NCBI RefSeq assembly: GCF_017355205.1 | Contig: NZ_JADIJK010000017.1 | Location: 47,412-111,411, forward strand | Reading direction: 5' to 3' | Length of the DNA stretch: 64,000 bases | From: Bacillus sp. SD088 | GTDB lineage: Bacteria; Bacillota; Bacilli; Bacillales; Bacillaceae_C | Notes under the pieces: generated by a model | What the model was told of the DNA's origin: nothing | Seen by the model: the letters and a program-made list of their open reading frames with translations, nothing else | Database searches by the model: none | Translations under genes and position numbers: made by a program | Part shown: piece after piece, positions 41,500-50,045 of the stretch | How the letters are laid out: each line of letters starts with the position of its first letter | Position numbering within the stretch: position 1 is the stretch's first letter

Positions 41500-42075
41500 A
41501 TGGGATTACTTATCTCAAATATTAAAAATTTTGTCTATTTGTTCCTCTGGTTTTTTATTGGCTTCTTATACTTCGCTTTTTATTTAATAAGCGTAATATT
41601 TTCCGTTGGAGTAAGTTTTACTGTTGTTGGTATCCCGATTTTAGCAGGGGTTTTTCGAACGATTCCTTTTTTGCTGGATTTGGATCGAAAGGCAGCAGAA
41701 AAATATGCGTACATCAATATTCCTACCTTAAAGTGGGACCCACAAGATAAAGTGACAAAGGAAGTTTCAGACAAAAGAAATTGGTTTGCAGTGGGCATCA
41801 TGATTTTCCCAAGATTTCTTCTAGGTTTCTTAACTTTTATTGCTGCTTTTGTCTGTTATTTACTGCCAATCGCGATGATTTTATCTCCTTATTTGTATAG
41901 ATTATTTGATATGACCGTCATGATGATTACGATTGATACATTACCGCGTGCTATTGTAGCTTGCATAGCAGGAATCATTTTATTGTTGTTGTTACCTCGT
42001 TTGGCCGGAACAATTGTAAGGTGGGCAGGGGGGTGTACAGAGAATATATTGGAAACGATTCGAAGCTGGCGATAG
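41500..42075 (+). CDS. Stand-alone putative sensor-domain membrane protein
   Basis: 191 aa resembling the 'Putative sensor' domain that is often fused to NarL-type kinases. About four hydrophobic segments, with VGIPILAGVFRTIPFLLDLDRKAAEKY between the two pairs and a short conserved IPTLKWDP. AAGGTGG sits eight bases before ATG 41500; the longer frame from 41425 has no site. Its divergent partner is a kinase-regulator fusion, so input domain and kinase may be separate chains of one system (inference). Confidence 0.75.
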   Translation: MGLLISNIKNFVYLFLWFFIGFLYFAFYLISVIFSVGVSFTVVGIPILAGVFRTIPFLLDLDRKAAEKYAYINIPTLKWDPQDKVTKEVSDKRNWFAVGIMIFPRFLLGFLTFIAAFVCYLLPIAMILSPYLYRLFDMTVMMITIDTLPRAIVACIAGIILLLLLPRLAGTIVRWAGGCTENILETIRSWR

Positions 42076-42145
42076 AACATTAAGGCGCAATTATTCTTGA
42101 TGGAACTTTTTCCAATCCCGATATCAACATTTCAATACAAGAAGG

Positions 42146-42196
42146 TTGAAACTATATACAAGTGTCGTTATAATGAACAATATAAACGACACTTGT
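42146..42196 (+). promoter_or_regulatory. Promoter with paired TetR operator arms
   Basis: TTGAAA (42146-42151), 17 bases, TATAAT (42169-42174). ACAAGTGTCGTT (42158-42169) lies in the spacer and its exact complement AACGACACTTGT (42185-42196) lies downstream. This is a 39-base dyad around the start point of the TetR gene, so autorepression is likely. Confidence 0.75.
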
Positions 42197-42243
42197 GTAT
42201 ATTTTATTTATGTCTTTTGTCACTCACAATGGAGGGTGGTTTT

Positions 42244-42867
42244 ATGACACCAAAAGTTAGCGAAGAATATAAAAATGAAAGAAAAAGAGAGTTGATAAAA
42301 GCAGCGAAGAAGGTGTTTATTGAAAAGGGGTATATGCATACATCAATGCAAGATATTATGGACGAAGCTGGGATCTCTAGAGGGGCATTTTATAGTTATT
42401 TCGATAATATTGATCATGTTTTTATCGAAGTTTTAAAATATGATGACCAAAAAGATATTCAATATTTTATGCTGCCTGATGAGGAGAGATTATGGCCACA
42501 ATTAAAACACTGGGTTGAGCAACAACAATTTTATATTGAAGCAGCTAATCAAACCTTGCTCCTTGCAAAAGCAGAATTTTTTCTATCATCTAATTATGCA
42601 AAGAATAAAGATCATTTTCCTTATATATCTGAACGCTATGCTCGGACTGTAGAAGCTATTGAAAAAGTATTAAACGAAGGTATTCTCAGAGAAGAATTTA
42701 AACCTCAACAGTCTACTCGTTCGATTGCGAGGTATCTCGTCTCATTTATAAATGGTTTAATGTTGGACACATTTCAGCTTGGGCATGAGCAAACCAAAGT
42801 AAAGGATCAATTATCTGTCTTCCTTTTCACTCTAGAAAAATTAATTAATCCAATACATGCAAAATAA
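42244..42867 (+). CDS. TetR-family regulator
   Basis: 207 aa. Helix-turn-helix in KKVFIEKGYMHTS, MQDIMDEAGISRGAFYSYFD; the remainder is a helical ligand-binding domain. I start at ATG 42244 behind GGAGGGTGG; the frame upstream covers the operator. Followed after 12 bases by an acetyltransferase gene with its own AGGAGG, so both are one transcript. The strong operator at 42158-42196 is its probable target. Confidence 0.9.
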   Translation: MTPKVSEEYKNERKRELIKAAKKVFIEKGYMHTSMQDIMDEAGISRGAFYSYFDNIDHVFIEVLKYDDQKDIQYFMLPDEERLWPQLKHWVEQQQFYIEAANQTLLLAKAEFFLSSNYAKNKDHFPYISERYARTVEAIEKVLNEGILREEFKPQQSTRSIARYLVSFINGLMLDTFQLGHEQTKVKDQLSVFLFTLEKLINPIHAK

Positions 42868-42879
42868 GGAGGGGATATT

Positions 42880-43431
42880 ATGTTGTTTGAATCATCAAGA
42901 GTTAGATTAAGAAAGATGACAATGGAAGATACAGCACTTTATCATAAGTGGAGAAATGATATGGATGTTATGTATTCTACCAATCCTTCATTAGATGTTT
43001 ATCCGTTGGAAGAAACTAAAGAGTTTGTTGATCAGGTTATCCTGGGATCACATACCAGTAAAAGTTACATCATGGTTGAAAAAAGCAATGAAACATCGAT
43101 AGGGGTCGTAGCTTTAATTAATATTGATGATAAGAATCGAAATGCCGAATGCATTATTGATATTGGAGAGAAGAAATACTGGGGAGAGGGTTACGGTTCA
43201 GAAGGATTGAAATTACTGTTGGACTATGCCTTTTATGAAATGAATTTACATAGAGTTTCTCTTCAGGTATTTTCATTCAATAATAGGGCTATTCGTTTGT
43301 ATAAAAAAATTGGTTTTCACGAGGAAGGAAATAGTAGAGAAAGCCTATTTAGGGAAGGAAAATGGCATGACATTATCCATATGGGACTTCTGCAAAATGA
43401 ATACTTCGAAAAGCAAGGTAATTCTCATTAA
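42880..43431 (+). CDS. GNAT N-acetyltransferase (RimJ/RimL type)
   Basis: 183 aa. RLRKMTMEDTALYHKWRND at the start, the acetyl-CoA loop EKKYWGEGYGSEGLKLLLDYAF, and the C-terminal VFSFNNRAIRLYKKIGFHEEG and REGKWHD, all hallmarks of the RimJ/RimL and SpeG-like branch. In an operon with a TetR repressor, so it may modify and inactivate the compound the repressor senses. Acceptor unknown. Confidence 0.88.
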   Translation: MLFESSRVRLRKMTMEDTALYHKWRNDMDVMYSTNPSLDVYPLEETKEFVDQVILGSHTSKSYIMVEKSNETSIGVVALINIDDKNRNAECIIDIGEKKYWGEGYGSEGLKLLLDYAFYEMNLHRVSLQVFSFNNRAIRLYKKIGFHEEGNSRESLFREGKWHDIIHMGLLQNEYFEKQGNSH

Positions 43432-43665
43432 CTGGTAAGGGGCCCTTCTTCAAAAGGTATTTCAAAGTGTTATGACGACAAAGTACGATATCACATTTTG
43501 TCAGAGGGATCACGTATTTGGCGATCCTTTTATGAACGAATTATTCTCATTCAAAAGTTGTATATGTGAATCATCTATTTGAGTAGTAGCTTTCCGTCTT
43601 CTTCCCGATGTGTCCAATGCTCACTTTCTTTAAAGTAATAGTAAGGACTAATTATAAGGAAGTGA

Positions 43666-44400
43666 GTGAATTTTATGAAAACGGTTGTGATGATCACAGG
43701 TGCATCTAAAGGCCTTGGGAGAGCTTTGACCTTGGCATTCGCAAAACAAGGAGTACGGCTTGCTATTTGTGCAAGAGGAGAAGAGCTGTTGCGTAAGGTT
43801 GAGATGGAAGCCCAAGAGCTTGGAGCAGAAGTTGTCGCAGTAACGGCAGATATCTCTAAAGCCAAGGATGTTGAGCGGTTCGTATCGATTGCAGAAGAGG
43901 CGTTTGGACGGATTGATGTGTTAATTAATAATGCATCCATATTTGGACCAGGACCTACACTGTTGGCTGATTATCCGGATCATGATTTTGCGGAAGTACT
44001 CCGAGTAAATGCGATCAATCCTTTCCTTGTCACGAAGCGTGTATTGCCGGGCATGTTAACCAAAAATAAAGGAAGAATCCTTAATGTCACATCAGATGCA
44101 GGAAATACGGGATATGCGGAATGGGGTGCCTACGGTATTTCCAAGTTTGCTGTGGAGGGATTAACACAAACATGGGCAGATGAGCTGCAGGATACAGGGG
44201 TTAGTGTATGTATGGTTGACCCAGGCGAAATGGATACAGAGATGCACTGGATTGCGGTTCCAGATTGTGATTATGAATTGGATGATCCGAATGATACCGC
44301 AAAAGCATTTGTATCGATCGCCTTGAATGAATCCCTAGAAGTGAACGGAATCAGATTTGAGACACAATCTTTTTTAGAAGAAAAAGGGGATATTCAATGA
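43666..44400 (+). CDS. Short-chain dehydrogenase/reductase
   Basis: 244 aa. TGASKGLGRAL cofactor motif (TGxxxGxG), NNAS, catalytic Ser in NVTSD, and Y-x-x-x-K in YGISKFAVEGL: a complete classical SDR active site. GTG 43666 or ATG 43675 could be the start; AAGGAAGTGAG fits the GTG better. Overlaps the QueA-like gene by 4 bases, so the two are translationally coupled. The acceptor substrate is unknown. Confidence 0.88.
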   Translation: MNFMKTVVMITGASKGLGRALTLAFAKQGVRLAICARGEELLRKVEMEAQELGAEVVAVTADISKAKDVERFVSIAEEAFGRIDVLINNASIFGPGPTLLADYPDHDFAEVLRVNAINPFLVTKRVLPGMLTKNKGRILNVTSDAGNTGYAEWGAYGISKFAVEGLTQTWADELQDTGVSVCMVDPGEMDTEMHWIAVPDCDYELDDPNDTAKAFVSIALNESLEVNGIRFETQSFLEEKGDIQ

Positions 44401-45428
44401 TGGCTACCCGTTCCTTCCAAGTGCCTAAATATTTAGATTCAAGTACCCCCGCGGAATATAGAGGGATAAGTAGGGATCATGTCCGCTTAATGACTCTCGA
44501 TAAAGTGACAGGAGAATCCTTTCATCATTATTTTGATCAGCTGGATTCCAGCTTGCGTGCAGGGGATTTGCTTGTACTAAATAATAGCCGCACTATTCCG
44601 CCTGTGTTAAAAGGAAAAAGAGGGAAGCAAACAATTGAAATTCGATTATCCCGAAAATTAACTAATCATGAATGGGAAGCACTTATTATAGAAGAAACAT
44701 TGAATGTCGGGGAAAAGATAGATTTACCTGGTGAATTGACGGCAACCATTCTAGGAAAGGGAAATGAGGCGCCTTTGATGATTCTTTCCTTTTCAAAGAG
44801 TGGATTGGCTTTATCTGATGCGATTTATCGATACGGGGAGCCGGTTTACTATGAATATATTAAAACACCGTGGCCGTTAGAGATGTATCAGACTGTTTAT
44901 GCTTCCGTTCCAGGTTCAGTGGAAATGCCTTCAGCAGGAAGAGCCTTTTCTTGGAAGCTCCTTAATAGATTACAGCAAAAGGGAGTCAAGATTGCTTACC
45001 TGCAGCTGCATGCTGGATTAAGTTATTATGGACATGACCGCTGGCCTGATCCGAGCAACCATCCCGAAACATTTTGCATTCCAGAAGAAACAGCAGCGTT
45101 GGTAAACACAGCGAAGAAAGATAAGGAACGTGTTATTGCAGTTGGAACAACCGTTGTTCGCGCTCTTGAAACAGCGGTCAACCATACTGGTCATGTTGAA
45201 GCACAGGAAGGAATCACACGTCTATATATTCAAAAAGGGTACCCGCTGAGAGCAGTGGACGGACTTTTAACAGGGTTTCATGAACCAGAGGCAAGTCATC
45301 TGGATCTGCTTAGTGCTTTTATTGATGAAAAACTGCTTATGAAAGCTTATGAAGAAGCATTGACGGCCGAATATCTTTGGCATGAATTTGGTGATATGAA
45401 TCTAATCCTATCACTGGGAGAGAAGTGA
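44397..45428 (+). CDS. Divergent QueA-like protein
   Basis: 343 aa with the overall plan of S-adenosylmethionine:tRNA ribosyltransferase-isomerase (GDLLVLNNSRTIPPVLKG, YGEPVYYEYI, MYQTVYASVPGSVE, IAVGTTVVRALETA, LLTGFHEPEASHL). Two signature blocks differ: AAPTAGLHF of true QueA is MPSAGRAFSW here, and HVGLGTF is LHAGLSYY. True queA usually sits with tgt and ruvAB, not with an SDR and a VOC protein. I therefore call it QueA-like and not queA. ATG in a 4-base overlap; AAGGGGAT upstream. Confidence 0.8.
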   Translation: MMATRSFQVPKYLDSSTPAEYRGISRDHVRLMTLDKVTGESFHHYFDQLDSSLRAGDLLVLNNSRTIPPVLKGKRGKQTIEIRLSRKLTNHEWEALIIEETLNVGEKIDLPGELTATILGKGNEAPLMILSFSKSGLALSDAIYRYGEPVYYEYIKTPWPLEMYQTVYASVPGSVEMPSAGRAFSWKLLNRLQQKGVKIAYLQLHAGLSYYGHDRWPDPSNHPETFCIPEETAALVNTAKKDKERVIAVGTTVVRALETAVNHTGHVEAQEGITRLYIQKGYPLRAVDGLLTGFHEPEASHLDLLSAFIDEKLLMKAYEEALTAEYLWHEFGDMNLILSLGEK

Positions 45429-45799
45429 TGAGATGGCATCATGCTGGTATTGATGTACGGAATTTAGATGATTCCATTTCATTCTATGAAAGGATGTTTA
45501 ACTTTAAAATTGAGCAATACCTTACATTGAGCGGTGAGAAAATTGCTTTCTTACAAAACGAAGATGTGCGAATCGAATTAATTAAATCAGCAGACAGTCC
45601 GCTCCCATGCCATTCAATTCATATAGCCTGGCGAGTTGAAGACATAGAAAGCTGGGTGAAAAAACTGAAAGGAAAGGGACTCTCTTCGTCAGATGGTCCC
45701 TATAAGCTGAAAAATGGCTGGGTGACTGTTTTTTATGAAGGACCTGATGGTGAGATAATAGAGCTTATTCAAGTGTGCAAGTCATCTGCTTCAATGTAA
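45428..45799 (+). CDS. VOC-family (glyoxalase-fold) protein
   Basis: About 123 aa. HHAGIDVRNLDDSISFYERMF, VRIELIKS, HSIHIAWRVEDIESWVKKL, FYEGPDGEIIELIQ: the paired beta-alpha-beta-beta-beta fold with likely metal ligands H5, E61, H77 region and E near the end. GTG 45425 or ATG 45428 starts within the overlap with the QueA-like gene. Third gene of a compact operon; probably an isomerase, lyase or binding protein for that pathway's small molecule. Confidence 0.82.
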   Translation: MRWHHAGIDVRNLDDSISFYERMFNFKIEQYLTLSGEKIAFLQNEDVRIELIKSADSPLPCHSIHIAWRVEDIESWVKKLKGKGLSSSDGPYKLKNGWVTVFYEGPDGEIIELIQVCKSSASM

Positions 45800-45839
45800 A
45801 GTTGTGTGTGGATATTGCCTCCCTAAGAAAGCAAAGTGC

Positions 45840-45930
45840 TTTTCTGGCATAATCGGGCGAAGCCTGCGTTGAATCGGGCGGATTCCATGTTAAAACGGGC
45901 GAAGTCTTGAACGAATCGGGCCAAACTTCC
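45840..45930. repeat. About 21-bp AATCGGGCGAA repeats
   Basis: Four imperfect units follow one another: AATCGGGCGAAGCCTGCGTTG, AATCGGGCGGATTCCATGTTA, AACGGGCGAAGTCTTGAACG, AATCGGGCC. They replace the end of the cupin gene; the minus-strand translation FARFNxESARFNAGFAR is a by-product. Confidence 0.65.
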
Positions 45931-46339
45931 ATCTTCTTTTCCATAGCAAAAATCGTATTTATTTCCGTTTGGATATGCTCCAACAACACCGAACTCTGGA
46001 CTTTTTTCTATTAATTTATGTCCTGTACCCGCAGGCAGAACAATAACATCTCCTTTTGTAACTTTAACTTCTACTCCTTTTTCCCCACCTAATTGAAGAT
46101 TTGCCCATCCACTAACTACTGCGAGTACTTCATGAGTATTACTATGATAATGATGGTAAGTGGCCACTGTTCCATTCCATGCACCGTACCAATCATTTCT
46201 GACTGAAAATTTCTTTCATATCATCTTGAAAATTTAGAACGTTTTTATAAAGAAGTAATGAGTAGTTGGGATTATTAGGGATATGTCCATCATCTTTAAA
46301 GTTAAAAGATTTTATCTCAATACTTTCTTGTTTATTCAT
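45930..46339 (-). pseudogene. Frameshifted and truncated cupin gene
   Basis: ATG 46339 behind GGGGGTG begins MNKQESIEIKSFNF and continues to KEIFSQK, where a stop appears. Near 46200 the sequence resumes in another frame as DWYGAWNGTVATYHHYHSNT, then HEVLAVVSG, KGDVIVLPAGTGHK and GVVGAYPNGNKYD, a cupin of the YjlB type (about 160 aa). The C-terminal ~25 residues are replaced by the short repeats at 45840. So there is one frameshift plus a lost end. Confidence 0.78.
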
Positions 46340-46464
46340 TGTGGTCACCCCCATTAATATTTTGTTTTTTTAGGAATCAATCATAAGTATCTACAACTGA
46401 CTAAATAGAGAGTACTTCATCAAAAAAATTAATGAGCAATATTGTCCTACTATGTGCTATTTGT

Positions 46465-46615
46465 TTATCCCACATTAACCGGCTGTAAGACTTCCGCTTA
46501 GGGCTTATCGTGTTTTTTTATCCGGACGTACTAGTGCAGGGTTGTCGCATATTTAGCCTTTGATACGAATCAGTGGGGGATGAAGGAAAACCCCACTGAT
46601 TGAAGTTTCATTTTA
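46465..46615 (+). repeat. Palindrome-bearing intergenic element, copy 2
   Basis: TTTATCCCACATTAACCGGCTGTAAGAC at the left and CAGTGGGGGATGAAGG ... CCCCACTG, TTGAAGTTTCA at the right match the element at 6307-6460. The middle differs and includes GGACGTACTAGTGCAG from another repeat family. Confidence 0.62.
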
Positions 46616-46631
46616 TAAGTTAACTTCTACA

Positions 46632-47441
46632 CTACAAACTCGCAACTATCTTACGTTCATCCTCTGTCAATTCAAAATCAAAAATCTCTAAGTTCAAGGC
46701 TTGACGCTCTTTGTTATGGGATTTAGGAATGACCACAACACCACGCTCAATTTGGTAACGTAAAATAATTTGTGCCCACGTCTTATTGTAGTTTGTTCCG
46801 ATTGCACTTAGAGTTTCTTTTGCTTCATCACTGACTCTACTTAGTGGTCCCCATGCTTCTGGAATGACTTGGTTCTCTAATGAATAACGAATAATGCCAT
46901 TGTTCCATTTTCCAGGATGGGATTCAATTTGGTTGACTGCAGGTTGAATGCGAGCATGTTCTAAAAGATGGCCTAATTCTTTTTCATCAAAATTTGACAC
47001 ACCAATTTCTTTTAAAATACCTTGATCGACATATTCTTCTAAGACACGCCAAACGCCAGGAATCTCTGCCAAATTGTCCCATGGATGATGAATTAAATAC
47101 AAATCAATATATGATGTATCTAAAGCTGCTAAACTTTCTTCCACCCCACGACGTACCGCAGCTTCATTGGCAGTGAATTCTTCTTTACCAGGAATTTTTG
47201 AGGTCAAAAAGAATTCACTTCTAGGTAAACCACTTTCTTTAACTGCTTTACCTACAACGGCTTCATTTCGATAAGAAATCGCTGTATCAAAATGACGATA
47301 TCCTAAGGCGATCGCATCTTTCAATTCGGTGGTATCACCATTGATCTCTCCCATATAGTTACGGTCTACTTTCCCAAAGGTATTAGTACCACTACCAACA
47401 ATCGGTAATTTCGAGCCCATGCTTAATGTAACAAATTCCAT
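46632..47441 (-). CDS. Aldo/keto reductase
   Basis: 269 aa NADPH-dependent TIM-barrel reductase of the AKR5 group. Catalytic D/Y in GYRHFDTAISYRNE, Lys in LTSKIPG, His in YLIHHPW, then GVSNF, AVNQIESHP and the cofactor site VIPKSHNKER. ATG 47441 behind GGGAGGAAG. Intact, next to a frameshifted relative at 48761 that belongs to a different AKR subgroup. Substrate unknown. Confidence 0.92.
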   Translation of the reverse strand: MEFVTLSMGSKLPIVGSGTNTFGKVDRNYMGEINGDTTELKDAIALGYRHFDTAISYRNEAVVGKAVKESGLPRSEFFLTSKIPGKEEFTANEAAVRRGVEESLAALDTSYIDLYLIHHPWDNLAEIPGVWRVLEEYVDQGILKEIGVSNFDEKELGHLLEHARIQPAVNQIESHPGKWNNGIIRYSLENQVIPEAWGPLSRVSDEAKETLSAIGTNYNKTWAQIILRYQIERGVVVIPKSHNKERQALNLEIFDFELTEDERKIVASL

Positions 47442-47639
47442 GAATACTTCCTCCCGATCCTATTAAAATATTAATTTTTAGTAAACTTAGTTTTTCGTAA
47501 GAAAATGATGAACCACTTCATTTTTAATTCAAAATTTACTGTCCCAAATCAACTGTGCTTTACTGTATAACGATGACATACTAATACTTTCGGAAACTGA
47601 ATCACAAATTTAGAGTGAAATATACTGTTTAATAGATGT

Positions 47640-47865
47640 TATAAGAATATCACTAACTACTGTCCCTTCAGGTAAATCGATCGTAATTTTAATCAAGTCT
47701 ACAACCCGTTCATGTGAAATGAACTGCTCCTAAGTTTTGTCCCGTTATACACACCACTTCCTGTCCAGAATTTTGTACTAAAAAAGTAGGCAAGACAGCA
47801 ACTATACCATTTAGTACCCCTTTAATATTAACATCAATCATTGGGTTCCACTAATCTACTTTAGT
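47640..47865 (-). pseudogene. Decayed C-terminal part of a short-chain dehydrogenase
   Basis: On the minus strand the translation gives NPMIDVNIKGVLNGIVAVLP and TFLVQNSGQE, then after stops and frame changes HMNGL-like residues and RVVDLIKITIDLPEGTVVSD. These are the middle and end of a YdfG-like SDR; the active-site Ser-Tyr-Lys segment is lost. Confidence 0.6.
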
Positions 47866-48010
47866 TTAGCGAAAGTGGATTGGGACAGGAAATACAGTGA
47901 TGGCCAGGCCTTTGCCGACTCATACTCCCGGACAGAGTCTACAAATACTTTCTCCCATGCTCGTCTTTGAAGTTTAGCATTTTAGTTGTGTCCCAGCCCC
48001 TCATTTTACA

Positions 48011-48391
48011 TTACTCAAAAACGGTGTTTCCGATTTTATTGTTTTTATGAACATCTTCTGTTCCTGCATCAAGTGCCGTCCTGTAATATTGACATTTATG
48101 TTCAATAATCCCTAATGTCTTTTTTAGTTCTTCCATTTATTTCTCGACAACAGCTTTTTGTTTTATAAAAAGATCATCTCTTTGTTGCAGGCTGGCATCT
48201 CCATCAGAACACCATTGAATAAATTGCTTAATATCTTTAATGGTCATTCCGCTAGATTTCAGGCATTGAATTATTTTTAATAAGTCCAAATCTGAATCTT
48301 TAAATATCCTAGTTCCACTAGCAGTCCGTTCTACAAAAGGGATGAGTCCCTCTCGATCGTAATAACGTAAAGTATGGATAGTGAGATTCAA
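48011..48391 (-). pseudogene. MerR-family regulator, N-truncated and with a nonsense codon
   Basis: NLTIHTLRYYDREGLIPFVE (MerR wing), then MTIKDIKQFIQWCSDGD and the start of the coiled coil ending KAVVEK. A TAA follows at 48137, in frame with MEELKKTLGIIEHKCQYYRT and ALDAGTEDVHK, the normal end. The first recognition helix is missing because the gene is cut at about 48391 against a foreign fragment. Two lesions, so non-functional. Confidence 0.75.
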
Positions 48392-48392
48392 C

Positions 48393-48554
48393 TTATACCG
48401 TGAAGTCGTAACTGACCTTGGAAGAATTCGAGACGTACGGATTGAGGATGGTGAGCTTTATTTTATTAGTAATAATAAAGATGGACGAGGTATTTCTCAA
48501 GGGAATGATGATAGGCTATATAAAATTTCGCTTTCGGAATTAGATGAACAATAG
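48393..48554 (+). pseudogene. C-terminal scrap of a PQQ-dependent sugar dehydrogenase-like gene
   Basis: Reads LYREVVTDLGRIRDVRIEDG, ELYFISNNKDGRG, DDRLYKISLSE and stops. GRIRDV, the NNKDGRG pattern and DDRLYKI are the last blade of the soluble aldose/glucose-sorbosone dehydrogenase propeller. The other ~300 residues are missing. Confidence 0.65.
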
Positions 48555-48676
48555 AAGTGTAAGAATCATTTTCACCAACTGTAAACAAATTTACAAATGC
48601 TGTTGTTCTCTAAAAGAGTGCCCAGTATTGCTCTAGAGCTGAATTCAGGGTTTATAGTGCAACTATACGATAGTGT

Positions 48677-48727
48677 ATGGCAATTAAAGATAAGGTAGTT
48701 ATTATTATAGGCTCCAGTGCGCAGTGA
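48677..48727 (+). pseudogene. N-terminal scrap of a short-chain dehydrogenase
   Basis: MAIKDKVVIIIGSSAQ followed by TGA. This is the typical SDR start (MAIKDKVVIITGASSG) with a broken TGxxxGxG. It may be the other end of the SDR remnant at 47640-47865, now on the opposite strand. Confidence 0.55.
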
Positions 48728-48760
48728 CTACCAAATTTTTATTCACAGGGAGTGAAGAAT

Positions 48761-49641
48761 TTGAAAAAGGTAAAAATAGCCGGAAGAGAAGTTTTTCCCA
48801 TAGGCTTAGGTACTTCGAATGTGGGAGACAAAGCAGGTAAATTTTCTCAAGAAGTAGAAGCAATAAGAGCGGGCCTTGAACACGGTGTTCAGGTGATTGA
48901 TACTGCTGAAATGTATGGTAATGGCAATGCTGAACGTTTGGTTGGTCATGCAATTGAACCTTTTGACAGGGAAAATCTATTTCTGGTTTCAAAGGTTCTT
49001 CCTAATAATGCTTCCAAAAAGCAAATTCCCCTCAGCTTAGAAAATTCCTTAAAACGGTTGAAAACAGATTATGTAGATCTTTACTTACTCCATTGGAAAG
49101 GCGTATTCCGATAGAAGAAACAATAGAAGCAATGGAAAAAGCTAAAATACAGGGGAAAATCAAAGCCTGGGGAGTTTCTAATTTTGATATCAATGATATG
49201 ATGAAATTATTAAATTTGCCTGAAGGTCATTACTGTGCTACGAACCAAGTTCGTTATAATTTAGGAGATCGTGGAATTGATTTCGATTTAGTCCCTACGA
49301 TGAAGGAAAAAAACATACCAATAATGGCATATGCTCCCGTAGCAAGAGAGGATCGTTTAGGGACTGATTTAACGAAACAAAAAGTTTTATTAGATATTTC
49401 GAAAAAGCATCATGCTGAGATTTTTCAAATTTTATTGGCATGGTGTATTCGAAATGAGCATACCATTGCGATCCCCAAATCTAGTAATTCGGAACATGTT
49501 ATCAATAATGTAAAGGCTGCAGATATTCAACTTACAAAAGAGGATCTAGTTAAGATAGACTCTGTCTATCCAGAACCAAGTGTTAGCGAGCCGCTAGCTT
49601 TTGTGGTAACTGATGAGTATGGGACACAAAACGAACGATAA
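48761..49641 (+). pseudogene. Aldo/keto reductase with central frameshift
   Basis: First part (to 49114) has KIAGREVFPIGLGTSNVG, VIDTAEMYGNGNAE, LFLVSKVLPNNAS and DYVDLYLLHWKG. Near 49100 the frame shifts, and the remainder (49093-49641) gives RIPIEETIEAMEKA, WGVSNFDINDM, CATNQVRYNLGDRG, PIMAYAPVARED and AIPKSSNSEHV. Joined they make a full AKR of about 280 aa. TTG 48761 behind AGGGAG. Inactive unless recoded. Confidence 0.85.
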
Positions 49642-49885
49642 GGGTGCGTATCGCCGCTTCAGAAATTTGCTTTCCCTTGTATGAAGTTCAGGCCTCCTCT
49701 AAGCTACTATCGCATGTCTTAACGGTACTTCTTATTTCCCTAAGATAAAGTAATATTGGCGTTATAAAAATCCAGCAATCCAACGGTTCTTACCTCAATT
49801 TTAACTTGCATCATTCATAAACATACAATATGGAAAGATTCTTTCTACAAACATATTAATATTTAATTGAAAAAACTACATTTTA

Positions 49886-49899
49886 TGTTAACGTTTATA
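49886..49899 (+). promoter_or_regulatory. Possible cre (CcpA) site
   Basis: TGTTAACGTTTATA fits the catabolite-response consensus TGWNANCGNTNWCA with one mismatch. It stands 150 bases before the sugar-acid gene cluster. The rest of 49642-50045 shows no gene; there is a run of nine Gs at 50013-50021. Confidence 0.4.
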
Positions 49900-50045
49900 G
49901 TAACATTAAAGGGGAATTTTATAGTACTTTAACAATTTTTCTGAATTTTCCCCCATCGCAAGGGCACTGAGTAGGGAAAGAGGGGAAAATATTAAAATCC
50001 ATAAACACTATTGGGGGGGGGACTTGTGATGAAGTTAGCTAAGTA

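Noticed and set aside
44397..45428. Calling the gene queA
   Set aside because: Key signature blocks differ from true QueA and the neighbourhood is not that of queuosine genes.
45823..46167. Intact 114-aa cupin protein
   Set aside because: The true start lies in another frame at 46339, and the C-terminus is made of unrelated repeats; better described as a pseudogene.
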